Source: a bacterium
GTDB taxonomy: Bacteria; Krumholzibacteriota; Krumholzibacteriia; LZORAL124-64-63
Direction of reading: 5' to 3'
DNA: 53,846 nucleotides
NCBI GenBank assembly: GCA_014730255.1
Contig: WJIQ01000176.1
Location: forward strand, 1 to 53,846
Position numbers and translations under genes: made by a program. Shown here one piece after another: positions 7,822 to 17,029 of this stretch. Below the pieces are notes generated by a model. The model was not told where the DNA came from. It searched no databases and was given only the letters and a program-made list of their open reading frames with translations. The first letter of the stretch is position 1. Each line of letters begins with the position of its first letter.

Positions 7822-8548
7822 GCCCCTGGCGGTCGAGGCCGGTGCCGGTGGGACGTTCGTCCCGCTCCAGCAGGACGACGGCGGCGCCCGGACGGCGACC
7901 GGCGACGTGGCCGGGTTCCGGCCCGAGGCCGGTTTCGCCGATGCCGAGGGGCTGTTGAACGCGCTCTCGCGACAGGAACGGGCGCAGATCATCGAGCTGA
8001 TCGAGTCCGACCTGCGGCGGGAATTCGAGGAGCGCCACGCGCGCGACCAGGAGGCGAGGGATCAGGCGCTCGCCCAGTTCCAGGCCGAGGCCGAGCAGGC
8101 CCGTCAGCTGTGGCACGACGAGTTCTCGTCCGCGCTGCGTCAGGAGATCGAGGACTCGCTCGCGACCGTGGCCCGCCGGACGGTCGAGATGGCGGTCATC
8201 ATCGCCGAGAAGATCGTGCGCCGGGAGGTCGCCATCGACTCCGACGTCCTGGTGAAGGCCCTCGAGACGGTGCTCTACAAGGTGGAGGCGGGCAGCTCGC
8301 TGCAGGTGACCGTGCACCCGGAGGACGCCGAGTGGCTCCGTTCCCGGCCGGAGATCTGCAAGCGGCTGCGCATCGCCGACATCAAGGAGGACCGGCGGCT
8401 CGACCTGGGCGGCGCGCTGGTGAAGGCCGACGACCAGGAATGGGACGCGACCATCGAGCGGCAGCTTGCCGTCCTCGCCGAGACGCTCGACGACGCGCTG
8501 GCGATCCCGCCCGACACCGAGATCGACGAGGAGGCGCCCGATGCTTGA
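7802..8548 (+). CDS. fliH: Flagellar assembly protein FliH (regulator of the export ATPase)
   Basis: 248 residues. A Gly/Ala-rich N-terminus precedes a long helical region (about 55-115, rich in Glu/Gln/Arg) and the conserved C-terminal domain around VIIAEKIVRREVAIDSDVLV and VEAGSSLQVTVHPEDAEWL, which is homologous to the V-ATPase E subunit. FliH binds FliI and docks the ATPase on the C ring. The gene sits between fliG and fliI, overlapping both (20 and 8 bases). The N-terminal third is poorly conserved, so the product name rests on the C-terminal domain and context. Confidence 0.9.
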   Translation: MQKWCPEPLAVEAGAGGTFVPLQQDDGGARTATGDVAGFRPEAGFADAEGLLNALSRQERAQIIELIESDLRREFEERHARDQEARDQALAQFQAEAEQARQLWHDEFSSALRQEIEDSLATVARRTVEMAVIIAEKIVRREVAIDSDVLVKALETVLYKVEAGSSLQVTVHPEDAEWLRSRPEICKRLRIADIKEDRRLDLGGALVKADDQEWDATIERQLAVLAETLDDALAIPPDTEIDEEAPDA

Positions 8549-9872
8549 GCACGCCTGGGCCGCCTGCAGCGAACGCCTGCGCACCTGCGACGCCGTGCGG
8601 GCGGTCGGCCGCGTGACCGGCCTGGTGGGCATGACCATCGAGGTCCGCGGGCTGTCGGTGCCGGTCGGGTCGGTCTGCCGGATCGAGGGGGCGCGGCACC
8701 GCGAGCACGTGCTCTGCGAGGCGGTCGGCTTCCGGGGCGGCCGGCTCCTGCTGATGCCTTACGGCAGCATGCGCGGCATCGCGCCCGGCCAGCCGGTGGT
8801 GCCGGTGGCGTCGCAGCTGACCGTGCCCATGGGCGATCATCTGCTGGGCCGGGTCCTGAACGGGCTGGGCGAACCGATCGACGGCGGGCCGCCGCTGGCG
8901 CACGGGCTGCGCCGTCGCCTGGGCCTGGCGGCCCCCCCGGCCCTCGGGCGCCGGCGGTCGAACGAGTACCTGGAGACCGGTGTCCGCGCCCTCGATGCGC
9001 TGGTGACCGTCGCGCGCGGTCAGCGGATGGGGATCTTCGCCGGCAGCGGCGTCGGCAAGTCGGTGCTGCTGGGCATGCTGGCGCGGGGGGCGCGCGTCGA
9101 CGTCAACGTGCTGGCCCTGATCGGCGAGCGCGGCCGCGAGGTGCGCGAGTTCCTGGACCGCGACCTCGGCCCGGAAGGCATGGCGCGCAGCGTCGTCGTC
9201 GTCGTCACCAGCGACGAGAGCGCGGTCATGCGGGCCAAGGGCGCCGAGACCGCGATGTCCATCGCCGAGGGATTCCGCGAGCAGGACCGAAACGTCCTGA
9301 TGCTCATGGACTCGGCCACGCGCTACGCCATGGCCTTGCGCGAGATCGGGCTCGCCGCGGGCGAGCCGCCGACCACCAAGGGCTACCCGCCCTCGGTCTT
9401 CGCCGCGTTGCCGCGGCTCTGCGAGCGGGCGGGGTGGTCGTCGGTCAACGCGATGACCGCGTTCTTCACCGTCCTGATCGAGGGCGACGACATCCACGAC
9501 CCCATCGGCGATGCCATGCGGTCGATCCTCGACGGTCATCTGATGCTCAGCCGCGATCTGGCCCGCGAGGGCCACTATCCGGCCATCGACGTGCTCGGCT
9601 CCATCAGCCGCCTGCGCAACGAGGTCGTCGGCGAGGACGACCGGAGGTCGGGCGAGACGCTCCTGCGCTGGCTCAAGGCGCTGGAGGACAACCGCGACCT
9701 CGTGAGCATCGGCGCCTACGCCGCCGGCAGCGATCCGGTCCTGGACCAGGCGCTGGCCGGCCGCGACGCGATGCGCGCCTTCCTGACCCAGGGTACGACC
9801 GAGCACACCGACGCCCGGGCGGCGCTGACGTCGCTGCGTCAGCTGGTCGCCCGCACCGAGGGGGCGGCCTGA
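8541..9872 (+). CDS. fliI: Flagellum-specific ATPase FliI
   Basis: 443 residues. The P-loop GSGVGKS (168-174), GERGREVREFL, the Walker B strand LMLMDSATRYAMALRE and the GYPPSVF segment are those of type III export ATPases related to F1-beta. It hexamerises beneath the export gate and, with FliH and FliJ, prepares substrates for export. ATG 8541 overlaps the fliH stop by 8 bases and has GAGGAGG upstream; longer in-frame openings would read through fliH. The downstream junction with fliJ is TGATG. Confidence 0.96.
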   Translation: MLEHAWAACSERLRTCDAVRAVGRVTGLVGMTIEVRGLSVPVGSVCRIEGARHREHVLCEAVGFRGGRLLLMPYGSMRGIAPGQPVVPVASQLTVPMGDHLLGRVLNGLGEPIDGGPPLAHGLRRRLGLAAPPALGRRRSNEYLETGVRALDALVTVARGQRMGIFAGSGVGKSVLLGMLARGARVDVNVLALIGERGREVREFLDRDLGPEGMARSVVVVVTSDESAVMRAKGAETAMSIAEGFREQDRNVLMLMDSATRYAMALREIGLAAGEPPTTKGYPPSVFAALPRLCERAGWSSVNAMTAFFTVLIEGDDIHDPIGDAMRSILDGHLMLSRDLAREGHYPAIDVLGSISRLRNEVVGEDDRRSGETLLRWLKALEDNRDLVSIGAYAAGSDPVLDQALAGRDAMRAFLTQGTTEHTDARAALTSLRQLVARTEGAA

Positions 9873-10360
9873 TGTTCCGGTTCCGGCTCGAACGGGTGCT
9901 CCGGCACCGTCAACGTCAGGTGGATGCGAGGTCGCGGGACGTCGCCGACGCCGAGCGGGTGCTGCGACAGGCGGAGGCGGCGGTCCAGGAGGCGCGGGAG
10001 GCGATCGCGGTCCAGAACGAGGCGGCCGCACGCCAGCGGTCCGGACCGGTGGACGTGTCCGGCCTGCAGCGCGACCTCGCGTGGCAGGACACGCTGCATC
10101 GCGAGCTCGAGAATACGCTCGAGCGGGCGGACCGGGCTCGCGAGGACCTGGCCGCCGCGCGTGCGAGGCTGGAGGCGGCGTGGCGCGATCGGGAGGTCCT
10201 GGAGAAGCTACGCGAGCGGCAGCGCGAGGAATGGCGGCGCGAGGAAGCGCGCCGGCAGCAACGAGAAATCGACGAGGTGGCCAGCATCCGTGCGGCGCTC
10301 GGGGCTGGGCCCGAGGGCGCGGTCGACGGTCGACCGGGTGACGAAACGAGGCAGACATGA
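9872..10360 (+). CDS. fliJ: Flagellar export protein FliJ
   Basis: 162 residues, almost wholly coiled coil, starting MFRFRLERVLRHRQRQVD, the usual FliJ opening. FliJ is the central stalk-like general chaperone of the export ATPase. The start overlaps the fliI stop (TGATG) and the end overlaps the next gene (ATGA). Sequence similarity in FliJ is always low; the call rests on the N-terminus, the coiled coil and strict position after fliI. Confidence 0.9.
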   Translation: MFRFRLERVLRHRQRQVDARSRDVADAERVLRQAEAAVQEAREAIAVQNEAAARQRSGPVDVSGLQRDLAWQDTLHRELENTLERADRAREDLAAARARLEAAWRDREVLEKLRERQREEWRREEARRQQREIDEVASIRAALGAGPEGAVDGRPGDETRQT

Positions 10361-10875
10361 AGAGCGTGGTGATCATCTCCACGGTGACGTTCCTGCTCAT
10401 CTTCGGCGGCATCGCGGTGCTCGCGCTGCAGCTGGCGCAGCACTCGCCGTCCGACGATATCGACGACCCGCAGGACCGGGCGGCCAGCCAGCGGCTGCTG
10501 CTCAACGTCGAGGCCGAACGGGACCGCCTGCAGCGCGAGCGGGAGCACCTCGCCGGCTTCAAGCAGTCGCAGGCCGCGCGCGAGGTGGTCATGGACAAGG
10601 TCCATGCTCAGCTCGTGGAGGTCGTCGGCAAGATCGACCAGAAGCAGGACGCCTACCTCGACGAGCAGGACACCGCCGCGAGCAAGCTGGCCAAGATGTA
10701 CGAGGCCATGAAGCCCGCGAAGGCCGCCACCATCCTGGCGGCGATGGACATGGAGGTGACCCTGGCCATCCTCGCGCGGATGAAGGAGCGCGCGGCCGCC
10801 AAGATCCTCTCGTACATGGACGCCGGTCATGCAGCCCGGCTCAGCACGCGGCTCAGCCGTCAGGAGGGTGCCTAG
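10357..10875 (+). CDS. MotE-like membrane coiled-coil protein (MgtE N-domain type)
   Basis: 172 residues: one N-terminal membrane anchor (about 4-26), a coiled coil (about 45-95) and a C-terminal four-helix segment MYEAMKPAKAATILAAMDM...ILARMKERAAAKIL resembling the N-terminal domain of the MgtE magnesium transporter. Proteins of this build are regularly encoded between fliJ and fliK; in rhizobia MotE is a periplasmic chaperone for MotC. The anchor suggests most of the chain lies in the periplasm. Function in this lineage is unknown. The gene overlaps fliJ by four bases (ATGA). Confidence 0.8.
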   Translation: MKSVVIISTVTFLLIFGGIAVLALQLAQHSPSDDIDDPQDRAASQRLLLNVEAERDRLQREREHLAGFKQSQAAREVVMDKVHAQLVEVVGKIDQKQDAYLDEQDTAASKLAKMYEAMKPAKAATILAAMDMEVTLAILARMKERAAAKILSYMDAGHAARLSTRLSRQEGA

Positions 10876-10878
10876 TTG

Positions 10879-12321
10879 ATGCCCGATCTGCTCCACATGC
10901 CGGGGATGTCCCCGGCCGACGCGAAGACGCCCACGAAGAACGGCGCCGCCCCGGAGGAGGCCGCCGACCAGGCGGCCGGCGGGGCGTTCGGGGCGGTCCT
11001 GGCCGCGCTCGCGATGGGCACGGCCGCGCCGGGGGTTCCGGCCGGGTCGGCCGACGCCGACGAGGCCGGCGGGACGTCATCGGCCGCAGCCGGAGCTTCG
11101 AGCACCGGCGTCGGTGCCTCGCCCGCGAAGGTGCTCCTGACCGGTCATCCGGTCCTGGACGGGGGCTCACCGGCCACCGGCGCGATGCCGTCGACGGCAG
11201 AGCACAGAGATGCCGGGGGGCGCGCGGTCGTGGCCCGGCTGGCCGGACCGACGTCCCCGACGGTGTTGCCAGGGCCCGGCCGGCCACTGGTCGTGGCCGC
11301 CGACGCCCGTCTCGACGGTGCGTCGACCGCACCGCACGGTGTGTCCACGGCCCAGGTCGGCGGGCTGCCGCGTCCGCTGCCCGGTGGTTCGCAACGACCC
11401 GGCGTCGCCGTGCCGTCCGCCAAGGGTCCGGACCAGTCACCGGACGGGACCGGGGATGCGACTGGTTCCTCCGGCGAGTCCCGGGCTCCCGCCACATACG
11501 CGGCGCCGGCATCGGGTGCCGAGACGCAGACTGCGGCCAGCGAGACGCCGGTGCGTCCGGTGGCCATGGACGCGAAGCCGTCCCCGGCTCCGTCCGCCGG
11601 GAGCGCGGTCGAGGGCGTGACGCCGCCCACGGGGGCATCCACGATCGGGCCGGAAGGCGGAACCGCCGGCGGCGAACCGCCCGTGACCGCGGCGCCGTCG
11701 ACGGCGGCGACCGCGGCCCAGGCCGCACCGGCGGCGAACGCGGCCCCGGACGCGGTCGCGACCGCCGAACCGGTCCCGGCCGCCGAACCGGTCCCGGCCA
11801 GCCCGGACCTGCCCGTGGGGTCGACCGCCGGGGGCCCGGCGACGAGCGCGTCCGGACGGCCCCTGGGCATGACGATGCCCGCGGCCGCCGATCCTCATCT
11901 CTCGACGACCACCGCCACCCCCGAGCGGATCCAGGCGCAGGCGCTGCGTGCGGTCCTCGGCCAGGCCGTCGCAGATGGCGACGAGCAGACGCTCACCCTG
12001 CAGCTGCAGCCCGAGAACCTCGGGCGCGTGGACGTGCGCCTGACCGCCCGGGCCGGCCGACTCGAGGTGATCTTCACCGCCGAGACGCCCGAGGCGAGCC
12101 AGGCTCTGCGCGACGGGGCGACCGACCTCGCGCGGCAACTCGGCGAGCGCATCGAGACCCGCTGGCAGACCGTCGATGTCCGCGTCCAGGAGCCGACCGG
12201 CAACAGCCGCTCCGGATCGAACACCGACCCCGACGATCCCGATCAGGAGGAGTCGCCATCGCGCGACCAGCGCCGCGATCAGGACGAGCAGGAGCGGCGT
12301 CGCCGTCGCGATCAGGAATAG
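10879..12321 (+). CDS. fliK: Flagellar hook-length control protein FliK
   Basis: 480 residues. The first 340 are low-complexity Ala/Pro/Gly/Thr, as expected for the secreted ruler region. The conserved C-terminal switch domain begins near residue 355 and contains LTLQLQPENLGRVDVRL (about 372-388) and EVIFTAETPEASQALRDG. A charged tail (SRDQRRDQDEQERRRRRDQE) follows. FliK measures the hook and tells FlhB to change export specificity. A TTG (10876) directly precedes ATG 10879 and either could be used with AGGAGGG at 10862-10868. The gene is followed by flgD, the hook cap it works with. Confidence 0.9.
   Translation: MPDLLHMPGMSPADAKTPTKNGAAPEEAADQAAGGAFGAVLAALAMGTAAPGVPAGSADADEAGGTSSAAAGASSTGVGASPAKVLLTGHPVLDGGSPATGAMPSTAEHRDAGGRAVVARLAGPTSPTVLPGPGRPLVVAADARLDGASTAPHGVSTAQVGGLPRPLPGGSQRPGVAVPSAKGPDQSPDGTGDATGSSGESRAPATYAAPASGAETQTAASETPVRPVAMDAKPSPAPSAGSAVEGVTPPTGASTIGPEGGTAGGEPPVTAAPSTAATAAQAAPAANAAPDAVATAEPVPAAEPVPASPDLPVGSTAGGPATSASGRPLGMTMPAAADPHLSTTTATPERIQAQALRAVLGQAVADGDEQTLTLQLQPENLGRVDVRLTARAGRLEVIFTAETPEASQALRDGATDLARQLGERIETRWQTVDVRVQEPTGNSRSGSNTDPDDPDQEESPSRDQRRDQDEQERRRRRDQE
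11764..11799 (+). repeat. Exact 18-base tandem duplication inside fliK
   Basis: Two adjacent identical copies of GCCGAACCGGTCCCGGCC (11764-11781 and 11782-11799) encode AEPVPA twice, in frame. The duplication lies in the Pro/Ala-rich ruler part of FliK, where length changes could alter hook length without harming a fold. Confidence 0.85.
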
Positions 12322-12333
12322 GAGGGACCGACC

Positions 12334-12984
12334 ATGGAGACCAGTGCGATCACCAGCGCCACCTCCCCGATGGTGGGAGCCCGACCCGATGACCCCAACG
12401 CCATGTCGAGCGTCGACTTCATGCACCTGCTCGTGACCGAGCTGCAGAACCAGGATCCGCTCGAACCGATGAGCACCACCGAGATGGCCGACCAGCTCTC
12501 GTCGATGACGATGAACGAGCAGCTCTCGGAGATGGCGGCGTCCCTCGACGAGCAGCTGCGCATGAGCCAGTCGATCAACAACACGGCCATGCTCGGCCTC
12601 GTCGGCCGCGACGTGACCGTCGCCGGCGACGAGGTCCATCTCGCCGACGGCGGAGTGACCGGATCGATGCTCAACGCGTCGGGGGCCGGCACGGCCGAGG
12701 TCGAGGTCCACGACGCCAACGGTGGGATCGTCGCACGCTACAACGTGGCCGTCGATGCCGGTCTGAACCGGATCGACTGGGACGGCCTCGGCTTCGATGG
12801 AGAAGCGCTGGCCGATGGCGAGTACTCGCTGTCGGTCACGGTGAACGATGGCGACGGGAACGAGGTCGCCGCCGAGGTTCTCATGACCGGGTCGGTCGAC
12901 GGTCTGCGCTACGAGCAGGGTGTCGCCGTCGTCAACGTGTTCGGTCACGAGTACTACGTCTCGGATATCTACCAGGTCAGCTAG
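12334..12984 (+). CDS. flgD: Hook capping protein FlgD
   Basis: 216 residues. The N-terminal signature VDFMHLLVTELQNQDPLEPMSTTEMADQL (about 27-55) is diagnostic. The C-terminal half is an Ig/Fn3-type domain (GLNRIDWDGLGFDGEALADGEYSLSV). FlgD caps the growing hook and is replaced on completion. GGAGGG stands before the ATG. The same kind of Ig domain is found at the end of the secreted protease encoded at 42444. Confidence 0.96.
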   Translation: METSAITSATSPMVGARPDDPNAMSSVDFMHLLVTELQNQDPLEPMSTTEMADQLSSMTMNEQLSEMAASLDEQLRMSQSINNTAMLGLVGRDVTVAGDEVHLADGGVTGSMLNASGAGTAEVEVHDANGGIVARYNVAVDAGLNRIDWDGLGFDGEALADGEYSLSVTVNDGDGNEVAAEVLMTGSVDGLRYEQGVAVVNVFGHEYYVSDIYQVS

Positions 12985-13038
12985 GAGCTTTCCACCCGGC
13001 TCCAGGCGGGCCGGTCGTCACACGATAGGAGGACGATC

Positions 13039-15081
13039 ATGTTCAAGTCGCTGTACTCCGGTGTCTCGGGGATGTCGGCCAACATGGCCCAGCTCGACGT
13101 CATCGGCAACAACATCGCCAACAGTGGCACGACCGGGTTCAAGGCCGGCCGGACGACCTTCAGCGAGATGCTCACCCAGACCATCCGCTCGGCCAGCCGG
13201 CCGGTGTCCGGCGGACTCGGCGGAACCAATCCCCAGCAGATCGGCCTCGGCGTCGCCGTCGGTAGCATCGACACCAACTTCACGCAGGGAAACTTCCAGA
13301 CGACCGGCATCAAGACCGACCTCGCCGTCCAGGGCAACGGCTTCTTCGTGCTCAGTGATGGCCAGAGCAACGTGTACACGCGCGCGGGCGTCTTCGGCCT
13401 GGACGCCGAGAACAACCTGGTCAACCCGTCGACCGGTCTGCGCGTCCAGGGCGTCATGGCCGACGAGGACGGCAACATCGCCAACGGTCCGCTGGACGAT
13501 CTGTTCATCGACCCGAGCCTCGTCGTGCCCGCCGAGGCGTCCAGCTCGGTGCAGCTGCTCGGCAACCTCGACGCCGACTCCGACGCGCTCGGATCGGTCC
13601 TCGAGACGCCTACGCTGCTCGCCGCGGCCGCCGGCACGGACACCCTCGTCGACCTCAGCGGCCAGGACGGCCAGTCGCTCGGCCTGTACCCCGGCGACCT
13701 GATCAACCTCAACGGCCAGATCGGCGGGGCCGACATCACGGCCGACACGTTCGAGGTCACGTCCACCACGACCCTCGACGACCTCGTCACCTGGCTGAAC
13801 GCCCAGGGCGGGCCGACCTTCGCCATCGCGGCCGACGGTTCGATCGAGGCCACGGCCGGCGGGGCGGACGTGGAGAACCTCAGCCTGTTCGTGAGCAACC
13901 GATCGAGCTTCAACCTGAACTTCGGCTTCCCGTCGACCATCCCGGCCGGCACGACCGCCGGCTCGGACGACGCCTCGGGCAACTACGGACAGTTGCGGGC
14001 CTACGCCGAGGAGACGGACCTGCTGTCGGAGATCTACACCAGCACCGGCACCCAGCTCGGCCTGGACTTCTCCGGCGGGCCGGCCACCCTGGAGATCGGC
14101 GGTGAAGCCGGGACCGGCTCGGTCTCCGGGTCGCTGGCGGTCGACGAGCTGACCACCACGGTGGGCGACCTGACGACCGAGCTGCAGAACCTCTTCTCCA
14201 TCAACACCACGCCCGTGACGCTGGAGGAGGGCCGGATCGTCATGACCGGCGAGGTCGGCGCCGCGAGCGCGATCACCAGCGTCACCATCGCCGAATCGGG
14301 CGTCGACAACAGCACGATCTCGTCGGCCATGAGCTTCGGCACCACGCAGCAGGCGCGCGACCAGCGCAACTACTCGGTCTCGACCACGGTCTACGACAGC
14401 CTCGGCGGCGAGCACACCATCAACTTCTCCTTCATCAAGGTGCCCGGCCAGAACGAGTGGATCTGGGAGGCCGAGATGGAGGGCGGTGAGACGATCACCG
14501 CCGGCGACAGCGGCCGCGTGAGCTTCAACGACACCGGCGCGGTGACCAACTTCACCTACGACAACGGCGCGGCCGGCATCACCATCGAGCCGGAGATGGT
14601 CGGCAACGAGGGCGCCCAGCCGATCCAGCTGAACGTCGACTTCGGCGAGGTCGGCGGCCTGAACGGCCTGACGCAGTTCGAGGGCTCGGGCAACATCTCG
14701 AGCCTGGCCGACGGGTACCAGGCGGGCTCGCTGGTGGACTTCGAGATTGACCAGTCCGGAGTGATCGTCGGCCGGTTCAGCAACGACACCATGCGCTCGA
14801 TCGGTCGCATCGCACTCGCGCAGTTCAATAACGAGGCCGGCCTCCTGCGCGAGGCCAACAACACCTACAGCACGTCCGGCAACTCGGGCGACGCGGTGAC
14901 GGTGTTCGCCGGCGATGGATCGGGCGTCACCCTCAACCCCGGCGCCCTGGAGACCAGCAACGTCGACCTGGCGCAGGAGTTCACGCGCCTGGTCGTCGCG
15001 CAGCGGTCGTTCCAGGCCAACAGCCGGGTGGTCACCACCGGCGACTCGCTCATGCAGGAGCTGGTCAACCTGGTCCGGTAA
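13039..15081 (+). CDS. flgE: Flagellar hook protein FlgE (long form)
   Basis: 680 residues. The N-terminus SLYSGVSGMSANMAQLDVIGNNIANSGTTGFKAGR and the C-terminus SNVDLAQEFTRLVVAQRSFQANSRVV are classic hook-protein ends. The protein is much longer than the roughly 400-residue enteric FlgE; the extra sequence is Asp/Thr/Gly-rich and fills the surface-exposed D1-D2 region (about 150-430). TAGGAGGA precedes ATG. FlgE forms the curved universal joint outside the outer membrane. Confidence 0.95.
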   Translation: MFKSLYSGVSGMSANMAQLDVIGNNIANSGTTGFKAGRTTFSEMLTQTIRSASRPVSGGLGGTNPQQIGLGVAVGSIDTNFTQGNFQTTGIKTDLAVQGNGFFVLSDGQSNVYTRAGVFGLDAENNLVNPSTGLRVQGVMADEDGNIANGPLDDLFIDPSLVVPAEASSSVQLLGNLDADSDALGSVLETPTLLAAAAGTDTLVDLSGQDGQSLGLYPGDLINLNGQIGGADITADTFEVTSTTTLDDLVTWLNAQGGPTFAIAADGSIEATAGGADVENLSLFVSNRSSFNLNFGFPSTIPAGTTAGSDDASGNYGQLRAYAEETDLLSEIYTSTGTQLGLDFSGGPATLEIGGEAGTGSVSGSLAVDELTTTVGDLTTELQNLFSINTTPVTLEEGRIVMTGEVGAASAITSVTIAESGVDNSTISSAMSFGTTQQARDQRNYSVSTTVYDSLGGEHTINFSFIKVPGQNEWIWEAEMEGGETITAGDSGRVSFNDTGAVTNFTYDNGAAGITIEPEMVGNEGAQPIQLNVDFGEVGGLNGLTQFEGSGNISSLADGYQAGSLVDFEIDQSGVIVGRFSNDTMRSIGRIALAQFNNEAGLLREANNTYSTSGNSGDAVTVFAGDGSGVTLNPGALETSNVDLAQEFTRLVVAQRSFQANSRVVTTGDSLMQELVNLVR

Positions 15082-15098
15082 CGCGCTCGTGACGGGGT

Positions 15099-15119
15099 GG
15101 CGGGTCCGCGGGGCCCGCC
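15099..15119. terminator. GC hairpin after flgE
   Basis: GGCGGGTCC (15099-15107) pairs with GGGCCCGCC (15111-15119), nine pairs including one G-T wobble, around a 3-base loop. It starts 18 bases after the flgE stop. There is no T tract; it may attenuate transcription or protect the hook mRNA 3' end before flbD. Confidence 0.35.
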
Positions 15120-15144
15120 GCTCCGCAAGCGGAAGCTAAAGTCC

Positions 15145-15369
15145 ATGATCAAGGTCACGAAACTTAATGGGAGGGAACTCGTGGTCAACGCCGATCTCAT
15201 CGAGTTCGTCGAGGCCACGCCGGACACCCTCATCAGCCTGACCACCGGCCGCAAGGTCATGGTCCTGGAGGAGCTCGACGAGGTGGTGCAGCGCGCGGTG
15301 GGCTACCGCAACCGGGCGCGCATCTACCCGATCCCGACCGGCGGCACCGGTTCGGTGTTCGAAGGCTGA
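15145..15369 (+). CDS. flbD: FlbD-family small flagellar protein
   Basis: 74 residues starting MIKVTKLNGRELVVNADLIE, with TLISLTTGRKVMVLEELDEVV, both family signatures. FlbD/SwrD proteins are encoded between the hook gene and motA in spirochaetes, Firmicutes and Deltaproteobacteria; in Bacillus SwrD raises motor power. GGAAG at 15131-15135 supports ATG 15145 rather than an earlier in-frame ATG that adds an Arg/Pro-rich segment. Confidence 0.88.
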   Translation: MIKVTKLNGRELVVNADLIEFVEATPDTLISLTTGRKVMVLEELDEVVQRAVGYRNRARIYPIPTGGTGSVFEG

Positions 15370-15396
15370 ACGCGGAACTGACGAGAGGCACCAGCC

Positions 15397-16179
15397 GTGG
15401 ACATCGCAACGATCGTGGGACTCGTCCTGGCGTTCGGACTCGTGATCTGGGGGATCACCCTGGGCGGGAGCCTCGGACAGTTCTGGGACCCGCCGTCGGT
15501 GGCCATCGTCATCGGCGGCACGCTGGCCGCCCTGCTGGTCGCCTACCCGCTCGCCAAGGTCCTGGGTGTGGTGAAGGTCCTGAAGAAGACCGTGTTCGCC
15601 GCTCCGCAGGATCCTTCCGAGGTCATCGGCAAGATGGTCAAGTACGCCGAGCGGGCTCGCCGCGAGGGTATGCTCGCCCTCGAGGAGGAATCCGAGAACG
15701 AACCCGACGAGTTCCTGCGCAAGGGCCTGCGCCTGGCCGTCGACGGCACCGATCCCCAGCTCCTGGAGAAGATCCTCGAGACGGACATCGGACAGCTCGA
15801 GGCCCGGCACAAGGAGGGCAAGGGGATCCTCGGCACCGGAGGGACGTTCGCCCCGGCGTTCGGCATGATCGGAACCCTGATCGGACTGGTGAACATGCTG
15901 GCCGCGCTCGAGGACCCCAGCACCATCGGCGCCGGCATGGCGACTGCCCTGATCACCACCTTCTACGGCGCCCTGGTGGCCAACGCGGTCTTCCTGCCGC
16001 TGGCGTCGAAGCTCGAGATCCGCTCGGCCGAGGAGGTGCTCGTCCGCGAGATGATCATCGACGGCATCATGGCCATCCAGAGCGGCGACTCGCCCCGCAT
16101 CGTCGAGGAGAAGCTGAAGAGCTTCCTGTCGCCGGTCCAGCGCGCGACCCTGGAAGCGTCCAAGGAGCAGGCTGCCTAG
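15397..16179 (+). CDS. motA: Flagellar stator protein MotA
   Basis: 260 residues with four membrane segments: two near the N-terminus (about 3-21 and 34-50) and two around 150-205 carrying the conserved GTGGTFAPAFGMIGTLIGLVNML. Between them a charged cytoplasmic loop (RARREGMLALEEESENEPDEFLRKGL) supplies the residues that contact FliG. With MotB it forms the ion-driven stator. The start is GTG 15397 with GAGAGG upstream. Confidence 0.95.
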   Translation: MDIATIVGLVLAFGLVIWGITLGGSLGQFWDPPSVAIVIGGTLAALLVAYPLAKVLGVVKVLKKTVFAAPQDPSEVIGKMVKYAERARREGMLALEEESENEPDEFLRKGLRLAVDGTDPQLLEKILETDIGQLEARHKEGKGILGTGGTFAPAFGMIGTLIGLVNMLAALEDPSTIGAGMATALITTFYGALVANAVFLPLASKLEIRSAEEVLVREMIIDGIMAIQSGDSPRIVEEKLKSFLSPVQRATLEASKEQAA

Positions 16180-16207
16180 CGGCGACCGCCGCGGGCGGGG
16201 AGCCGTC

Positions 16208-17014
16208 ATGAGCAACAAGAAGAAGCGCCCCATCATCATCAAGCAGGGCCTCGACGGCTGGGTCATGACCTACGGCGACATGATGTCCCTGCTCCTGACC
16301 TTCTTCGTGCTCATCGTCAGCTTCTCGTCCATGCAGGAGGCCAAGTTCAAGGACGCGGCCATGTCGCTGCGGAAGGCCTTCGGCGTGATGGTCCAGCCCG
16401 AGGCCGTCATCGAGTTCAACGACCCCCTGGTGCCCAAGTACGAGACGAAGCCACCGCAGGAGCTGCTGTTCGAGATCCGCGAGCTCGAGAAGGCCCTCCT
16501 GGCGCAGGACGCGGCCAAGGACGTGCAGATGGAGTTCACGCCCGACGGCGTGCTCTTCCGTATCGCCGCGCCGGTGATGTTCGAGCCCGGCGGCACGGCG
16601 ATCCAGCCGGAGAGCCACGGCATGCTCGACACCCTCGCCGACTTCCTCGGCGAGCAGACGGGCGAGGTCCGCGTCGAGGGGCACTCGGACGCGACGCCGA
16701 TCCGCACCGCGCGGTTCCCGAGCAACTGGGAGCTGTCGGCCGCGCGGTCGGGCTCCGTGGCACGATACTTTCAAGGGCGCGGGGTAGCCCCGGACCGCAT
16801 CGCGGCCACCGGCTACGGAGAATACCGACCCATCGCCGACAACGCCACGGCCGAGGGTCGCCAGAAGAATCGACGGGTGGAGGTCTTCCTCAGGGTGCAA
16901 CGGAATCGGCCGTCAGGAGATCGGATTCCCGTCAGCGACGTTCTCGAGGGACGTGCCGGTGCGCCGACCCGTCCGACCCCGGTGACCGACCGCTTGCGGT
17001 CGCTGCAGCAGTAG
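16208..17014 (+). CDS. motB: Flagellar stator protein MotB
   Basis: 268 residues. The single N-terminal membrane helix carries the ion-binding Asp24 in TYGDMMSLLLTFFVL. The periplasmic OmpA-type peptidoglycan-binding domain (about 120-235) contains VEGHSDATPI, NWELSAARSGSVARYF and GQKNRRVEV-like features. It anchors the stator to the cell wall. It lies 28 bases downstream of motA and is presumably co-transcribed with it. Proton or sodium coupling cannot be decided from what I can see. Confidence 0.95.
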   Translation: MSNKKKRPIIIKQGLDGWVMTYGDMMSLLLTFFVLIVSFSSMQEAKFKDAAMSLRKAFGVMVQPEAVIEFNDPLVPKYETKPPQELLFEIRELEKALLAQDAAKDVQMEFTPDGVLFRIAAPVMFEPGGTAIQPESHGMLDTLADFLGEQTGEVRVEGHSDATPIRTARFPSNWELSAARSGSVARYFQGRGVAPDRIAATGYGEYRPIADNATAEGRQKNRRVEVFLRVQRNRPSGDRIPVSDVLEGRAGAPTRPTPVTDRLRSLQQ

Positions 17015-17029
17015 CGCGAAGGAGCAGCC

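Noticed and set aside
5185-7992. Very long open frame on the - strand opposite fliF and fliG
   Set aside because: Antisense openness is expected in GC-rich coding DNA; its translation is low-complexity and the + strand genes are certain. The same applies to long - strand frames opposite fliO-flhB, flhA and secA.
16748-16762. TGGCACG-ATAC-TTTC inside motB
   Set aside because: The -12 element lacks GC and no gene start follows at a suitable distance.
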